This document shows, piece after piece, positions 37,401 to 47,608 of a stretch of DNA of 64,000 bases (its first letter is position 1; the number at the start of each line of letters is the position of its first letter). The stretch lies in assembly GCA_030674185.1 (NCBI GenBank), contig JAPXFY010000023.1, forward strand, positions 22,816,361 to 22,880,360, given 5' to 3'. The DNA comes from Monoplex corrugatus (Eukaryota; Mollusca; Gastropoda; Littorinimorpha; Ranellidae). The notes under the pieces are model-generated. The model had not been told where the DNA came from, ran no database searches, and worked only from the letters and a program-made list of their open reading frames with translations. The position numbers and the translations under genes were made by a program.

Positions 37401-38155
37401 TTGCGCTCAAAAAGTTTCTGGGAGTATCTTTAAGAACACCAAATAATCTTGTTTATGGTGAGACTAACAGATATCCCTTGCATATTCTTTCAGCAGTTAG
37501 ATGCATTCGCTATTGGATAAGACTAACTCAAATGAACCGATCTAGGTTACCCCAAAAAGCTTATAACATGCTTTGCTTATTAGATGAAAGAGGAAAGGCA
37601 AACTGGGTATCAAAAGTCAGACGGATATTATTTGAAAATGGATTTGGTTATGCTTGGATTAATCAGGGTGTTGGAAGTAAAGGTGTGTTTTTACGCTCTC
37701 TTCGTGATAGGTTAATTGACAACCAATGGCAAAAGTGGCATTCCAATATGGAGGATAGTAACAGATACAATATGTACCGTTTGATTAATCCATCTCATTG
37801 CTTCCCACTGTATTTGTCATTACCAATAGATAAGCGTATTAAGAGGGTTATGACCAAGTTTAGATTTGGAATTTCTGATTTGAAGAAACATCACTTTTAT
37901 TACAGGCAAGTTGCTGAAAATGATTTATTATGTCCACTTTGTAATGTGGATGTTGAAGATGAACTACATTTTACCTTGGTTTGTCAACATTTGATTCAGC
38001 TCAGAGAGAAATTTATACCTATTAATTTTTTTAGACGACCATGTTTATTTAGATTGATAATGTTATTCTCATCCAAAAACGAAGTTGTAGTAAAGCAGTT
38101 TGCTATTTATTTATACAAGGCATTTAAACTTCGAGATACATTTCTGAATCAATAG
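34481..38155 (+). pseudogene. L1/Tx1-type ORF2 (endonuclease and RT), frameshifted
   Basis: Endonuclease: FSFVSWNVDSLLSKL, FVCILETFLDT, then ICGD and (next frame) LNSRIANISH and GRYTFISDSG. Linker: SPWFDKECVTIKKKVRNLL. RT: LKNGKSAGLDGVIGELLKN, NNYRGISICDITSKVY, FQAGFKRDYSTIDHM, then (next frame) VAFIDFEKTFDSINR, VVKQGDVCSPILFSLFI, LLADDIVLLAE and VYKYLGIYFSTRRS. C-terminus: a CPLCNVDVEDELHFTLVC zinc knuckle and a TAG at 38153. Frame breaks lie near 35218, 35455, 35800, 35970, 36625 and 37120. The first residue of the catalytic quartet is Ala-preceded Leu (LADD) rather than FADD or YADD. Remnant enzyme of a LINE, not a host gene. Confidence 0.88.
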
Positions 38156-38743
38156 AGTTGAGCTTGTGTGTTGATATGATTATGATAATGTTTCCCCCTT
38201 CAAATGTGGCCAAGGCCTTTTGAATAAATTTTTCATTCGTTCGTTCGTTCGTTCGTTCGTTCTCTCTCTCTTTCTCTCTCTCTCTCATTTTTATCTACAA
38301 GCTGTCTTCCTTATGCAGCTGCCTACAGGACGCACACTTAGCGATTGGTTAAAGAAACTGTCACTTTCAGTTTAAGAAGTACCTTTCCATGCCGGTGCAA
38401 AGACAGCCATTTATGCCAGAAAACATGTAAAACTCACTATTTCAGGTAATGTCTCTGTCTTCTTTTAAAATTGAGGGCAGAGGTAACCAAACAGTAGTCG
38501 TCCTGGGTTTGAGTTCTGGCCAGCCTTCTGTCACACTATGTCACATTCAACACGTTGTGTACCGGAGAAAAGGCTCGTTACAAATTAAGAGAGAGTGGAG
38601 AACGGCCAAAGCACACAAACAGAACCGTGAAAAAAACATGGCCTATTTCTACCTACCCCACTCAGCCTGTTTTACTGTACTGATGGTGACAGTTTGTCAA
38701 GGAAGGAATCTTTATTTAACATCTGTTCACAATAGTGATTTTA

Positions 38744-38747
38744 GACA

Positions 38748-38796
<49 letters not shown>
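38744..38796. repeat. (AC)n microsatellite at LINE 3' end
   Basis: (AC)n on the plus strand, directly beside the 3' end of the minus-strand RNase H LINE that starts near 38800. Confidence 0.95.
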
Positions 38797-38797
<1 letters not shown>

Positions 38798-38938
38798 TAG
38801 GGAGAGAGAAAAAAAGGGGGTGGGGGATGGGAAGGGGTAGTGATAGTTTGAATGTAAGAAGGGGAACAATAACAATTAAAAATTCAGAACATTAAGTTAA
38901 CAGTGTCAATCAATAACAGACAACAATTAATTAACTCT

Positions 38939-39847
38939 TCATAACAATCTGCCAACAGGGGATCTGAGAATCAGCTGGACTACCGAAATAATATCATTAT
39001 TTTTGTTGTAAAGGATATCTCTAGAGTCAGTACATGAAAAATCGAGATTGTTATTTCTATATATCGTAAGTAAAATAGGACATTCAAAGAGCAGATGGTG
39101 GACAGATAATGCTTTTGAACAAATACATACATTCTGTGTATATTTTGTTTTCCAAGAGTTAAGCCTTAGTTTGTATATCAAGGACGCTAGCTGTCTGGGG
39201 CAGTTAGGTATCAGGCTTTGGGTATTGGAACAATTTGTATAAAGTGAACATTCTAACACAGAACCAAGTTCATGAACTGACAGTCGTATGTTATGGAAAG
39301 TTACGGTATTTGCATTATTGGATGCACCGTCTTTTCCTAATTTGTCCGAAACTTCATTCCAATAAAGTCCACAATGTGACGGAACCCAGCAAAAAATTAT
39401 ACCAACACCACTGGATGAAATACAATGTATCAAATGTTTGATCTCACATATAATGTAATTTCGTATTACATTTTCTGTTTGTTTCAAGCTACGTAACACT
39501 GATTTAGAATCAACACACAATAGTATATTGCAGATATCGTATGAGAGGCTAATAATATAGTTAAGAGCCATCAATATTGCGTATAATTCTGATGAAAAAA
39601 TAGAGAAGCCTTTACCTATGTAAAAATATTTTTGTACCTTTAAGGCAGGAATGACGAATCCAGCTCCGCTATCAGCTGTATCTAAAACAGACCCGTCTGT
39701 GAACATTTTTAGGTGATTAGGATAATATGTAGTTAAATGAGATTTGACTTCTGATACTAGAATATTTATTTCTTCTGTTTTATTGAGATTTATGTAGTCT
39801 ATGTCAAAGTTAGCTTTTTCAAGTTCCCAGGAAGGTATGGAAGGTAT
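38939..39847 (-). pseudogene. LINE RNase H domain and C-terminus
   Basis: The minus strand reads HLKMFTDGSVLDTADSGAGF, SSELYAILMAL, LLCVDSKSVLRSLK, FCWVPSHCG and NEVSDKLGKDGA. These are the RNase H motifs with catalytic D, E, D and the H-C-G segment. Then comes KLRLNSWKTKYTQN and a C-x-C...H-x4-C cluster (CICSKALSVHHLLFEC), ending at the stop at 38939. The upstream part of the long frame here (to 40123) is antisense to the HERO-like copy and is not part of this element. Confidence 0.85.
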
Positions 39848-41452
39848 GGTGGCCTCTTCAAGAATGAGGTTCAAACCTAAGAAATCCCGAAGTCTCTCAC
39901 TGCGAAAAGGAAAAGTGGCAGATTCAGTCAAATTCATGGTAGCCAACCAAGCCATCCCCACTGTCACAGAAGAGCCAGTAAAAAGTCTCGGAAGATGGTA
40001 TGATGACTCCCTGAAAGACACACAAAGGGGATGTGAAACCAAGCAAACAGCAGAAGAAGGCCTGAAGAAAATAGATAACTGCGGACTGCCAGGCAAATAC
40101 AAAGTCTGGTGTCTACAGTTCATGCTGATACCAAAGCTGCTGTGGCCACTGCTAATCTATGACATTTGCACCAGCACAGTCGAAGCAATGGAAGCCAAAA
40201 TCAACAAATATACAAGAAAATGGCTCGGTGTCCCACCTGGTCTCACTGATGTTGCATTCTACTGTCGTCAAGCAATGCTGAAGCTACCTCTCAAATCCAT
40301 AGTGGAGGAATACAAAGTTGGAAAAGCAAGACTGTTGAGCATGCTGGAGGAATCGGAAGACAATATCGTGAGATCAGTTCATCCAAAGCTGAGAACTGGC
40401 AGAAAGTGGAAAGTCCAAGAGGCTGTAAACAATGCCAAGAGAAACCTCAGCATCAAAGAAATAATTGGACACACGCAAACCAACAGACAGGGACTGGGAG
40501 CAACAAAAATGCAGTGGTGGTCCAAAGCCAAAGGGAAGGAAAAAAGAGACATGATCATACAGGAGTTGAAGGAAGAAGAAGATGTCAAAAGAGTGCAGAA
40601 GGCAGTCCAGCAAGGTCAACAGGGGCAATGGACAACATGGGACAGTGCACTCCAAAGAAGTCTCAGCTGGAACGATATGTGGCACATGGCTCCTCTAAGG
40701 ATAAGCTTCCTCCTCAGATCTGTATATGACTGCTCCCCTCGAATGCAAACTTAGTGAAATGGGGGAAAGCAGACGACCCAGCATGTCCGCTCTGTCAGAA
40801 GAAACAAACAGTGGAACATGTCCTAAGCTCTTGCAAAGTAGCGCTAGCCCAAGGAAGGTATACATGGAGGCACAACCAAGTTCTGAAAGTGATCACAGAT
40901 GTGGTTAGCGAAAAAACCATGACCCCAAACGCACCAATTGCTATGACAACGTTCTACAAAGCAGGAGGGAAACAGGTCTGGCCCGAAAGTGCTATGACAA
41001 CCAGCACATTGCCAAAGGGTCTTCTGGATGGAGCAGTCGACTGGGAGTGTACAGCAGACCTCCCAGAGTGGAGAAATTACCCAGATGTCATCAGCAAGAC
41101 AGGCATGAGACCAGACATTGCTCTCCACTCTGACTCCTCGAAACAAGTGATTCTGATAGAACTCACTGTGCCATACGAAAGCAGAATGGAAGAAGCACAT
41201 ATCTACAAGACCGAAAAATACGCCGGTCTTGCCAGCACCCTGAAGAAAGCAGGTCTGCGGGTCAAAATCTTTGCCATAGAGGTCCGGGCAAGAGGGTTTG
41301 TGGGCACCTCCGCTTATGATCTCATGAAACAACTCGCCATTTCTGGGAAGAAGAGGACTAGAGCCCTTAAAGCGATGGCAGAGGCAGCAGAAAGGAGCTC
41401 AAGCTGGATCTGGGCAAGGAGGAACGAAAAAAGTGAACTTCATAAGGATTAA
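39848..41452 (+). pseudogene. HERO/R2-like ORF, C-terminal part, one frameshift
   Basis: Reads SSRMRFKPKKSRSLSLRKGK (end of the RT domain), EEPVKSLGRWYDDSL, a zinc knuckle CPLCQKKQTVEHVLSSC, then MRPDIALHSDSSKQVILIEL and KTEKYAGL. The RPD...IELT...K pattern is the PD-(D/E)xK restriction-like endonuclease of R2-group LINEs. A missing C near 40728, compared with the other two copies, shifts the frame. The rest continues at 40754-41452. An extra A near 41430 gives this copy a stop at 41450. Confidence 0.88.
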
Positions 41453-41473
41453 ATTCCCTACAGATGATGTGTG

Positions 41474-41550
41474 CCCCGTTAGCACATTGGTAAAACCGCG
41501 TACCGCAGTTCTGAAGCGCAGAATCGCCCAGGTTCGATCCCCGGCGTGGG
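41474..41550 (+). other. tRNA-like sequence with A-tract in HERO 3' region
   Basis: CCCCGTTAGCACATTGG resembles a tRNA start with an A-box. GGTTCGATCCC is a good B-box inside a T-arm-like hairpin. TTCTG/CAGAA can form an anticodon-like stem, and the two ends can pair weakly (CCCCGTT with CGTGGG). It is followed by 16 A. The same unit is in copy B (51281-51204), so it belongs to the element family. Probably a captured tRNA-derived SINE head, not a functional tRNA. Confidence 0.7.
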
Positions 41551-41718
41551 AAAAAAAAAAAAAAAATAGACAACAGCAGAAGGGCATCCAGGAGTCATGA
41601 CCTGGATGTGGCCCGGCCCCCCGAGAGTGTAAGGAATTCAGGGCCGAAACACTTGTCTAAAGGGGGTTACTTCTCTGAAGACCTTCTGTTGTCTAGCTCT
41701 CCCTAGAGTTTCTTTCTA

Positions 41719-43560
41719 TCTACATTACTGGAATGTTATTTATATCAATATTGTTTTCGCTCAGGAGGACTTCTGCAAAATTTCGTATAGGTTGAAGAGT
41801 ATGCACCTTTCGAGCTTTCTGAGGATAGTCAGTTTCCGAGGTGTATAGTAATTCATCCTTAACTGAGTTCTTTACGGCCAGAGCTCTAATAACATACGTT
41901 ATCACCGCTAATTCACGTTGATCTGTAAGCAGTAATATGTTACTTTCTTTATAAGACTTCATTGTGTTTGTATGAACGGGCACACCTAGAGCCAATTGAA
42001 TAGCTTTGCTGTCTACACTCTGTAATTTTTTTTAAGAGTGTATTCGAGGCAGTAAAATATACCTGTTGTCCATAGAGCAGTTTCGATAGAACCAAAGAAA
42101 TCGCTAGGTGTAACATAGTTTGAGTGTCTTGGTTCAAGGATTGTCTGTTGACTATTTTTAAGAAGTTAAGTCTTTTGTTTGCTTTTGTAATTAAATATTC
42201 GATATGATGTCTCCAATTCAACTTTCGTGTTATGTACACTCCTAGAAATTTAACGGCGGGCTTATAAGCAAGTGGATTATTGTCCAGCGATAACGTAGGG
42301 AGAGTTTTAGGGTTTTCACCATTGTTAAAAAGCATAAGATAAGTCTTTTCACTCGATAACTCCAGACCATTGTCTTTCATGTAATTACTCAGGTTATCAA
42401 GATCATATTGGTAGAGCTTTTGTACATGGGTGATTGTTCTTTTGTTTGTATTTTTTCGAAGAGTGGTATTCATCCATAATTATGGCAATATCATCTGCAT
42501 ACTGTACAACATTAGTGTTCTTCGACAAATGTTGTGATAAATCATAAAGAAGTATACTGAACAGGATGGGGGCTATGATTGACCCCTGAGGGATCCCCAT
42601 GTCTATGTCTTTAAATGAGTATACAGTATACACACATTGATCTACAGGATAAAAAGTCTTTAATGTAAAAATACATTTTACCTGTTACACCAATGCTCTT
42701 CAATTTATAAAGCAGTCTTGAATGCCACACAGTGTCGTAAGCCTTCTTCACGTAAAAAACGTAGCCAAAGTGCTTTTTCTACGAGAAAATTGTTTTTTGA
42801 TTTGACTTGTAAGTTTTACTAAATGATCTGTTGTACATCGCCCTTTCCTAAATCCTGCCTATTGAGGTGGATTAATATATTTCGCTCACAATAATGGAAC
42901 AAACGCTTCTGAATAATCTTTTCCATCAGTTTCCCAACATGAGAAGTTAAAACTATTGGTCTGTAACTTTCAATGAGTGACCTTGATTTCCCTTCCTTAA
43001 TGATGGGAATTATCATGGACTTCTTCCAGTTTTGGAAGAGCTCCATTCAACCAACATTTTTGGAAAAATGAGTGTAATAATTCCTTCCACTTAAGAGGCA
43101 AATGAATTAGCATCTGATAAGAAATACCATCTAAACCAACAGAAGATTTATTGGATGAAAAAGACGCCAAAGTTTCCATGAATTCGTCCAGTTGAATGGG
43201 AGAATTGATATAATGATTCTCCTTAGAAATTGGATCAACATAGATGTCATTTTTCTCCTGTTCTATTCTGTGTTGACCATTAATAGACTTTAAATTAACT
43301 GATCGGCTATTGTCTGAAAAAAGATTAAGAAAGGCGTTACCTTTTTCAAAGGAATTTGGAAATAAATTGTCTTTAAACTTGATTGGGTAGCTTGGCAGTG
43401 TATGACATGTTTCATTTCTTTTACTTTTTTCCACACTTTGTACTTATCCTTTGATTCAGATACTTCATCATTACAGTTTGTCAATTCTACACATTCAAAC
43501 GTGATTACCCCGAAACCCGAGCGGTTCGCCTTCAACACAGGAGTCGCAGCTTGTGGTGTA
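41719..43560 (-). pseudogene. LINE reverse transcriptase (RNase H-type), broken
   Basis: The minus strand in successive frames reads SNKSSVGLDGISYQMLIHLP (43130 region), NWKKSMIIPIIKEGKS, YRPIVLTSHVGKLMEKII, MGIPQGSIIAPILFSILLYD, VVQYADDIAIIMDE, KFLGVYITRKLNWRHHIEYL and ALGVPVHTNTMKSYKESNIL. All the RT motifs are there, with four or more frameshifts. Related to the 12361 frame, where the same motifs appear in the same order. Confidence 0.85.
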
Positions 43561-44011
43561 TCACTTTGCCTTACCTGGTTGTGACACAGATACACAGTGA
43601 CAGTTAAACCTGAATACAGCATTTCCCAAAAACAGTGAGTTGGATGAAAATAATAACTGCTGACAGCGATGAAGAAGAGGAGGGAGGCGTGCATGTGGGT
43701 GGTGAGGATAAGGGTAAAATGAAAATTGATGCAGACAGGAGATAAGAACTTGACATGTACTGCAGGTATCAGTGTGACTGATGTTTAACCTAGCGACAAT
43801 AACAAAAATCTCTGTAAGACAGAACAGTTTGTAAACAAACCAGATGTGGGATATGCAAACATAATCGCTAAAATTCACGAATCATTGCGGGAAATGGACA
43901 GAACTGTTGACAGTTAAGACAAGGTGATAAACACAGTGGAAGCGAGAGTGACAAAAATCTGGATCCACATGAATTTTATGATTGATGTGTGTTATGATGT
44001 GGGTTGCTTAC

Positions 44012-44277
44012 CTTGCTGTACGGGTACAAACGTCGACTGGCAGTCCTCGTTAATCTGTAGCAGACAATTTTACCAGATTTTTCAGACCTGCTATACGTCC
44101 AAGAGAATGTGGCTCTTCTCCACACATCTCGTCGAGAGCACGGGCACTGAGGTAAGAGCGCAAAACCTGCCGAGCGTTCCTCGCTCACGTCCAAGTTCCT
44201 GTAGTACCAATCATGACACTGCTGGTCGGGATTTGCCACCACTTCTCCAAGCTTGTGAATCCACGTCCCAAGCTTTC
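44012..44277 (-). CDS. Exon: AMOP domain, N-terminal half
   Basis: A minus-strand exon, acceptor TTGACAG and donor GTAAGC. It enters in phase 1 and leaves in phase 0, matching the next exon at 32856. It translates KLGTWIHKLGEVVANPDQQC-HDWYYRN, FALLPQCPCSRRDVWRRATF and IVCYRLTRTASRRLYPYSK. W/C spacing and the CPC motif are AMOP features, and the join continues as ECCYG. Upstream exons (family proteins usually have a NIDO domain first) were not found on the minus strand up to 64000, so they are likely outside the window or too diverged. Confidence 0.88.
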
Positions 44278-44284
44278 CTGTCAA

Positions 44285-45060
44285 TACACGTAATGTTTTA
44301 TTATAAGCTAATCACAAAGAAAAGCAGCTGAACTATGATCTGCTGGGAATGACTGGGAATAATATATGATATAATGAATAATTTCAAGTGATCCAGGAGA
44401 GGAATGGAGTTAAGGCAACGACTGAATCGCTTCGGGATTTACGGAAGCAAGCAGTGGTGGAAATGGACTGCGAGACTGATGCAGGAATTGGACCAGTGAT
44501 GAAAGAGATTCAGGAGCAAACATTCCTAAACTTCAAAACGCTTTATTACTCAAAGATGATAATATTAGGTCCCACTAGACATGTCTTCTAGCTACTCCTC
44601 GCTATTTTACTCATAGAACATAAGCATCAAAAGTATCGCAGCAAAACGCACTGATCAAAATTAAACAAATAAGACACAAACGAATTGTAAAATCAATAAA
44701 TACAAAACACACAAATAAAAAAGAAAAGAAGAAAGAAAGACAGCGTCAAAAACAAACAGCAGAGGTGGGAGAGTGAAGGGGTCGTTGATGATGAAATGGC
44801 TGCCTGTATACATGTTTGACACAACACTTACACACAGAAACAAAGTTGTATATCAGGCTACAAATAACGTAGATAACCTATGTATATCGTTGCGCGTATG
44901 AGGCGAAAGGGTGTGCATAAAAATTCATGGGGTTAGCGTGATCAAGCAGATAAGAAGAGACCTATGCGTAAATGTAGACAGGGTGAGAGAGATCCAAAAC
45001 AAGTGCGACTGCCAGCGTCCAAGCAAACAGGAACCAGAAGAACAAGCAAACCAAAGAGGA
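44285..45060. other. No gene recognised
   Basis: AT-rich intron-like sequence upstream of the AMOP exon. No domain or array seen. Confidence 0.5.
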
Positions 45061-45064
45061 CGCA

Positions 45065-45170
45065 TATTCAATACAACAAGACAAGACAAGCGCAAATTTT
45101 CGGCCGACCGGCCTTTGTCAAGCGTGAATGCACGATCACGAACAGACACCAACCAATGGATAATAAGAAA
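45065..45170 (-). repeat. Decayed Penelope-type 3' end motif, copy 1
   Basis: The minus strand has CTTGACAAAGGCC, a GGTC loop, GGCCGAAAA and then TTTGCGCTTGTCTTG. The same block, more diverged, is at 62185-62270. The hairpin flanked by TGACaAA and GAAA resembles that of the Penelope-like element at 60362-60391. Confidence 0.45.
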
Positions 45171-45269
45171 AGGACTAAAAACTTCCCTGCAGCCTCGTCC
45201 AGTGGATAAAAAGGGACTAAATGAAATGCCAAGGGTGAGAGAGGCCGGCGGAGAGATAGAGGGAAGGAC

Positions 45270-45335
<66 letters not shown>
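45270..45335. repeat. (GA)n microsatellite
   Basis: A nearly perfect (GA)n of about 60 bp. Confidence 0.97.
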
Positions 45336-45337
<2 letters not shown>

Positions 45338-45394
45338 CATTTAATGTAGAAAGATAAGAGCCCATATCAGAGCCATTTCAAAACACATACATAC

Positions 45395-45880
45395 TTCAAC
45401 AGGAAAAAACAAATAGAAAAGAAAAATAAGTAAACATATCAATGCATTCGTGCACATAATCTAAGGAGATGCCCCTGTAGTTCACCACTCAATCCAATTT
45501 AGCGCACAGGGGATTTAAAAAAACACACCTGAACACAAATTTAAACATAACTAAGAACACTAAAACATATAAACATATATAAGAACAGGCTTGAATTACC
45601 TAATATTGCTTCCGCATATATCATTTCCCTAGACCCAAAAATACACTTAATACATGTACCGGATTATCAATCCTACGAGAAAAGTATGTTAGACTTTATC
45701 GAATACATACAGGTGAATGGACCAGCAAGGCAGAAAATAATAGAAAGAAATGACAGAAAGTAAAGGAACAAGGTAGAAACAAAGAGAGTGATAGAAAAGA
45801 GGAAATTTCTACCACAGGTTTTCCAGAGGGTGGGGATATTATTTATACTGAAAGAGCCCCCAGCATCCCGACGGGGGATT
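45395..45880 (-). repeat. Dispersed repeat R, copy 2 (uninterrupted)
   Basis: Reverse complement of the repeat at 1280-1706 and 59795-60290. It contains the intact GAATGCATTGATATG site at about 45443, which is split by a LINE in copy 1, and so serves as an empty site. 45881-46716 has no recognised gene. Confidence 0.75.
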
Positions 45881-46720
45881 GTAGTGAGACTGACCAGAAG
45901 TTTTAATAGTACAGTGTGTGTACAACTAGAACAGAAGTTTAGATAGAATAATTCTTTACATTGCTTCAAGCAATATTTGTAGTGCTTTTGTTTAAAAACT
46001 ATTCAGTGCTGTGCGTGATTGATGCTGGTGGGCTATGTGTTATGACAAATAATAATCATAATGATACTCACTAGGCGCCAAATCTTGATACACAAATGAA
46101 ACGAAAGCGCAATCTCATTCATTAAAACATTCACTCAGAATAACAAAAACTGAAGGGCACGAAGCACACGTATAGCAGGAGGGGAAGGACAGAAGAAGAG
46201 TGGAACGTAGAGGTGGACACGGGGAGGGGGAAATCACTGCTGGACAAAAAGATACGTCTTCAAGTTAGACTTAAAAGAAGACAGAGTATGTGACTGTTGA
46301 AGAGACAAGAAAGCTCATTCCTGTTGAATGGACCAAACGCGGAAAATAAGCTGCAACTGACTGTGGAATATCTGTATCGACAAATCTATAAGCAAGCAAC
46401 GTCAGAACGGAACGGAGAGGTAGGGCAGTGTGTACATTTGGAGGTAGTCACAAAAATAAGTAAGTGCAATTCTAGCACAACAGATTGATTTTGTAGGAAA
46501 ATCTTTGAGAAAAAGGGCAACCTGTGGAAAACGTGAAGCAAGGGAGTAACATGATCACGTCTTTTTTTCTACTAAGAGCAAGACGGGTTGCAGAAGTCTG
46601 GATACGTTGGAGGCATGTGACGGACAAAGCAGTTGAGCCAGAGAACAGAAAACTGAAATAATTGACATGACACAAGAGAACAGACGTGATACGTACCAGA
46701 AAAAGAGATGCTTTCGTTAA

Positions 46721-46907
46721 CCCTTTGATTACCGCACCCTGTCCACCAACTGCAAAAACATAATCCTTTGACTCCCTCACCCTATCCACCAGCTTCATGC
46801 AGGAAGCTGATGGATAGGGTGAGGGAGTCAAAGGGTTAAGTTTTTGTTTTGATGGCATGGCTGACAGTGCAGGGTGCTGGTGCACAGGGTGTGGGAGTCA
46901 AAGGGTA
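46721..46907. mobile_element. Foldback MITE (TTAA-type), copy 1
   Basis: A 187-bp imperfect palindrome that starts CCCTTTGA after TTAA (46717-46720) and ends TCAAAGGG before TAAA. Its core (46765-46796 and 46803-46834) is a 32-bp inverted repeat with one mismatch and a 6-nt loop. A related element is at 61375-61590. TTAA and the CCCTTTGA ends suggest piggyBac mobilisation. Confidence 0.7.
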
Positions 46908-47508
<601 letters not shown>

Positions 47509-47608
47509 NNNNNNNNNNNNNNNNNNNNNNNNNNNNNNNNNNNNNNNNNNNNNNNNNNNNNNNNNNNNNNNNNNNNNNNNNNNNNNNNNNNNNNNNNNNN
47601 NNNNNNNN
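47509..47608. other. Assembly gap (100 N)
   Basis: Exactly 100 N. On the right it cuts the 3' end of HERO/R2-like copy A; on the left it meets a microsatellite. Confidence 1.

Larger units (their letters stand above)
33299..38287 (+). mobile_element. L1/Tx1-like LINE inserted in (CT)n
   Basis: A nearly full-length plus-strand element from about 33331 to a (TTCG)n tail at 38237-38260. It is flanked by (CT)n at 33299-33328 and 38261-38287. It holds a 5' UTR, ORF1 with coiled coil, and ORF2 with endonuclease, RT and C-terminal zinc knuckle. At least two frameshifts in ORF1 and about five in ORF2 make it inactive. The L1-type ORF1 points to the L1/Tx1 group. The clade needs a phylogeny. Confidence 0.85.
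39848..41718 (+). mobile_element. HERO/R2-like LINE with REL endonuclease, copy C
   Basis: A 5'-truncated plus-strand copy, nearly identical to the minus-strand copies at 47.6-52.5 kb. It starts at GGTGGCCTCTTCAAG (RT thumb region), passes through the endonuclease, and ends at the family 3' end GAGTTTCTTTCTA. It is nested in the RNase H LINE. No clear target duplication is seen. Confidence 0.9.
38800..43560 (-). mobile_element. RT-RNase H LINE, split by a HERO/R2-like insertion
   Basis: Minus-strand relative of the 12361 element. The RT half lies at 43560-41719 and the RNase H half at 39847-38939. Its reading frame runs into the inserted element at 41719 and resumes at about 39847 with IPSIPSWELEKANFDIDYIN, matching the LPPWELSNAIFDINY segment of the 12361 copy. 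The 3' end abuts (AC)n. Confidence 0.85.

Noticed and set aside
38939..40123. Single 394-codon minus-strand frame as one protein
   Set aside because: Its first 90 or so codons are antisense to HERO-like copy C. Only the part below 39847 is real RNase H coding sequence.
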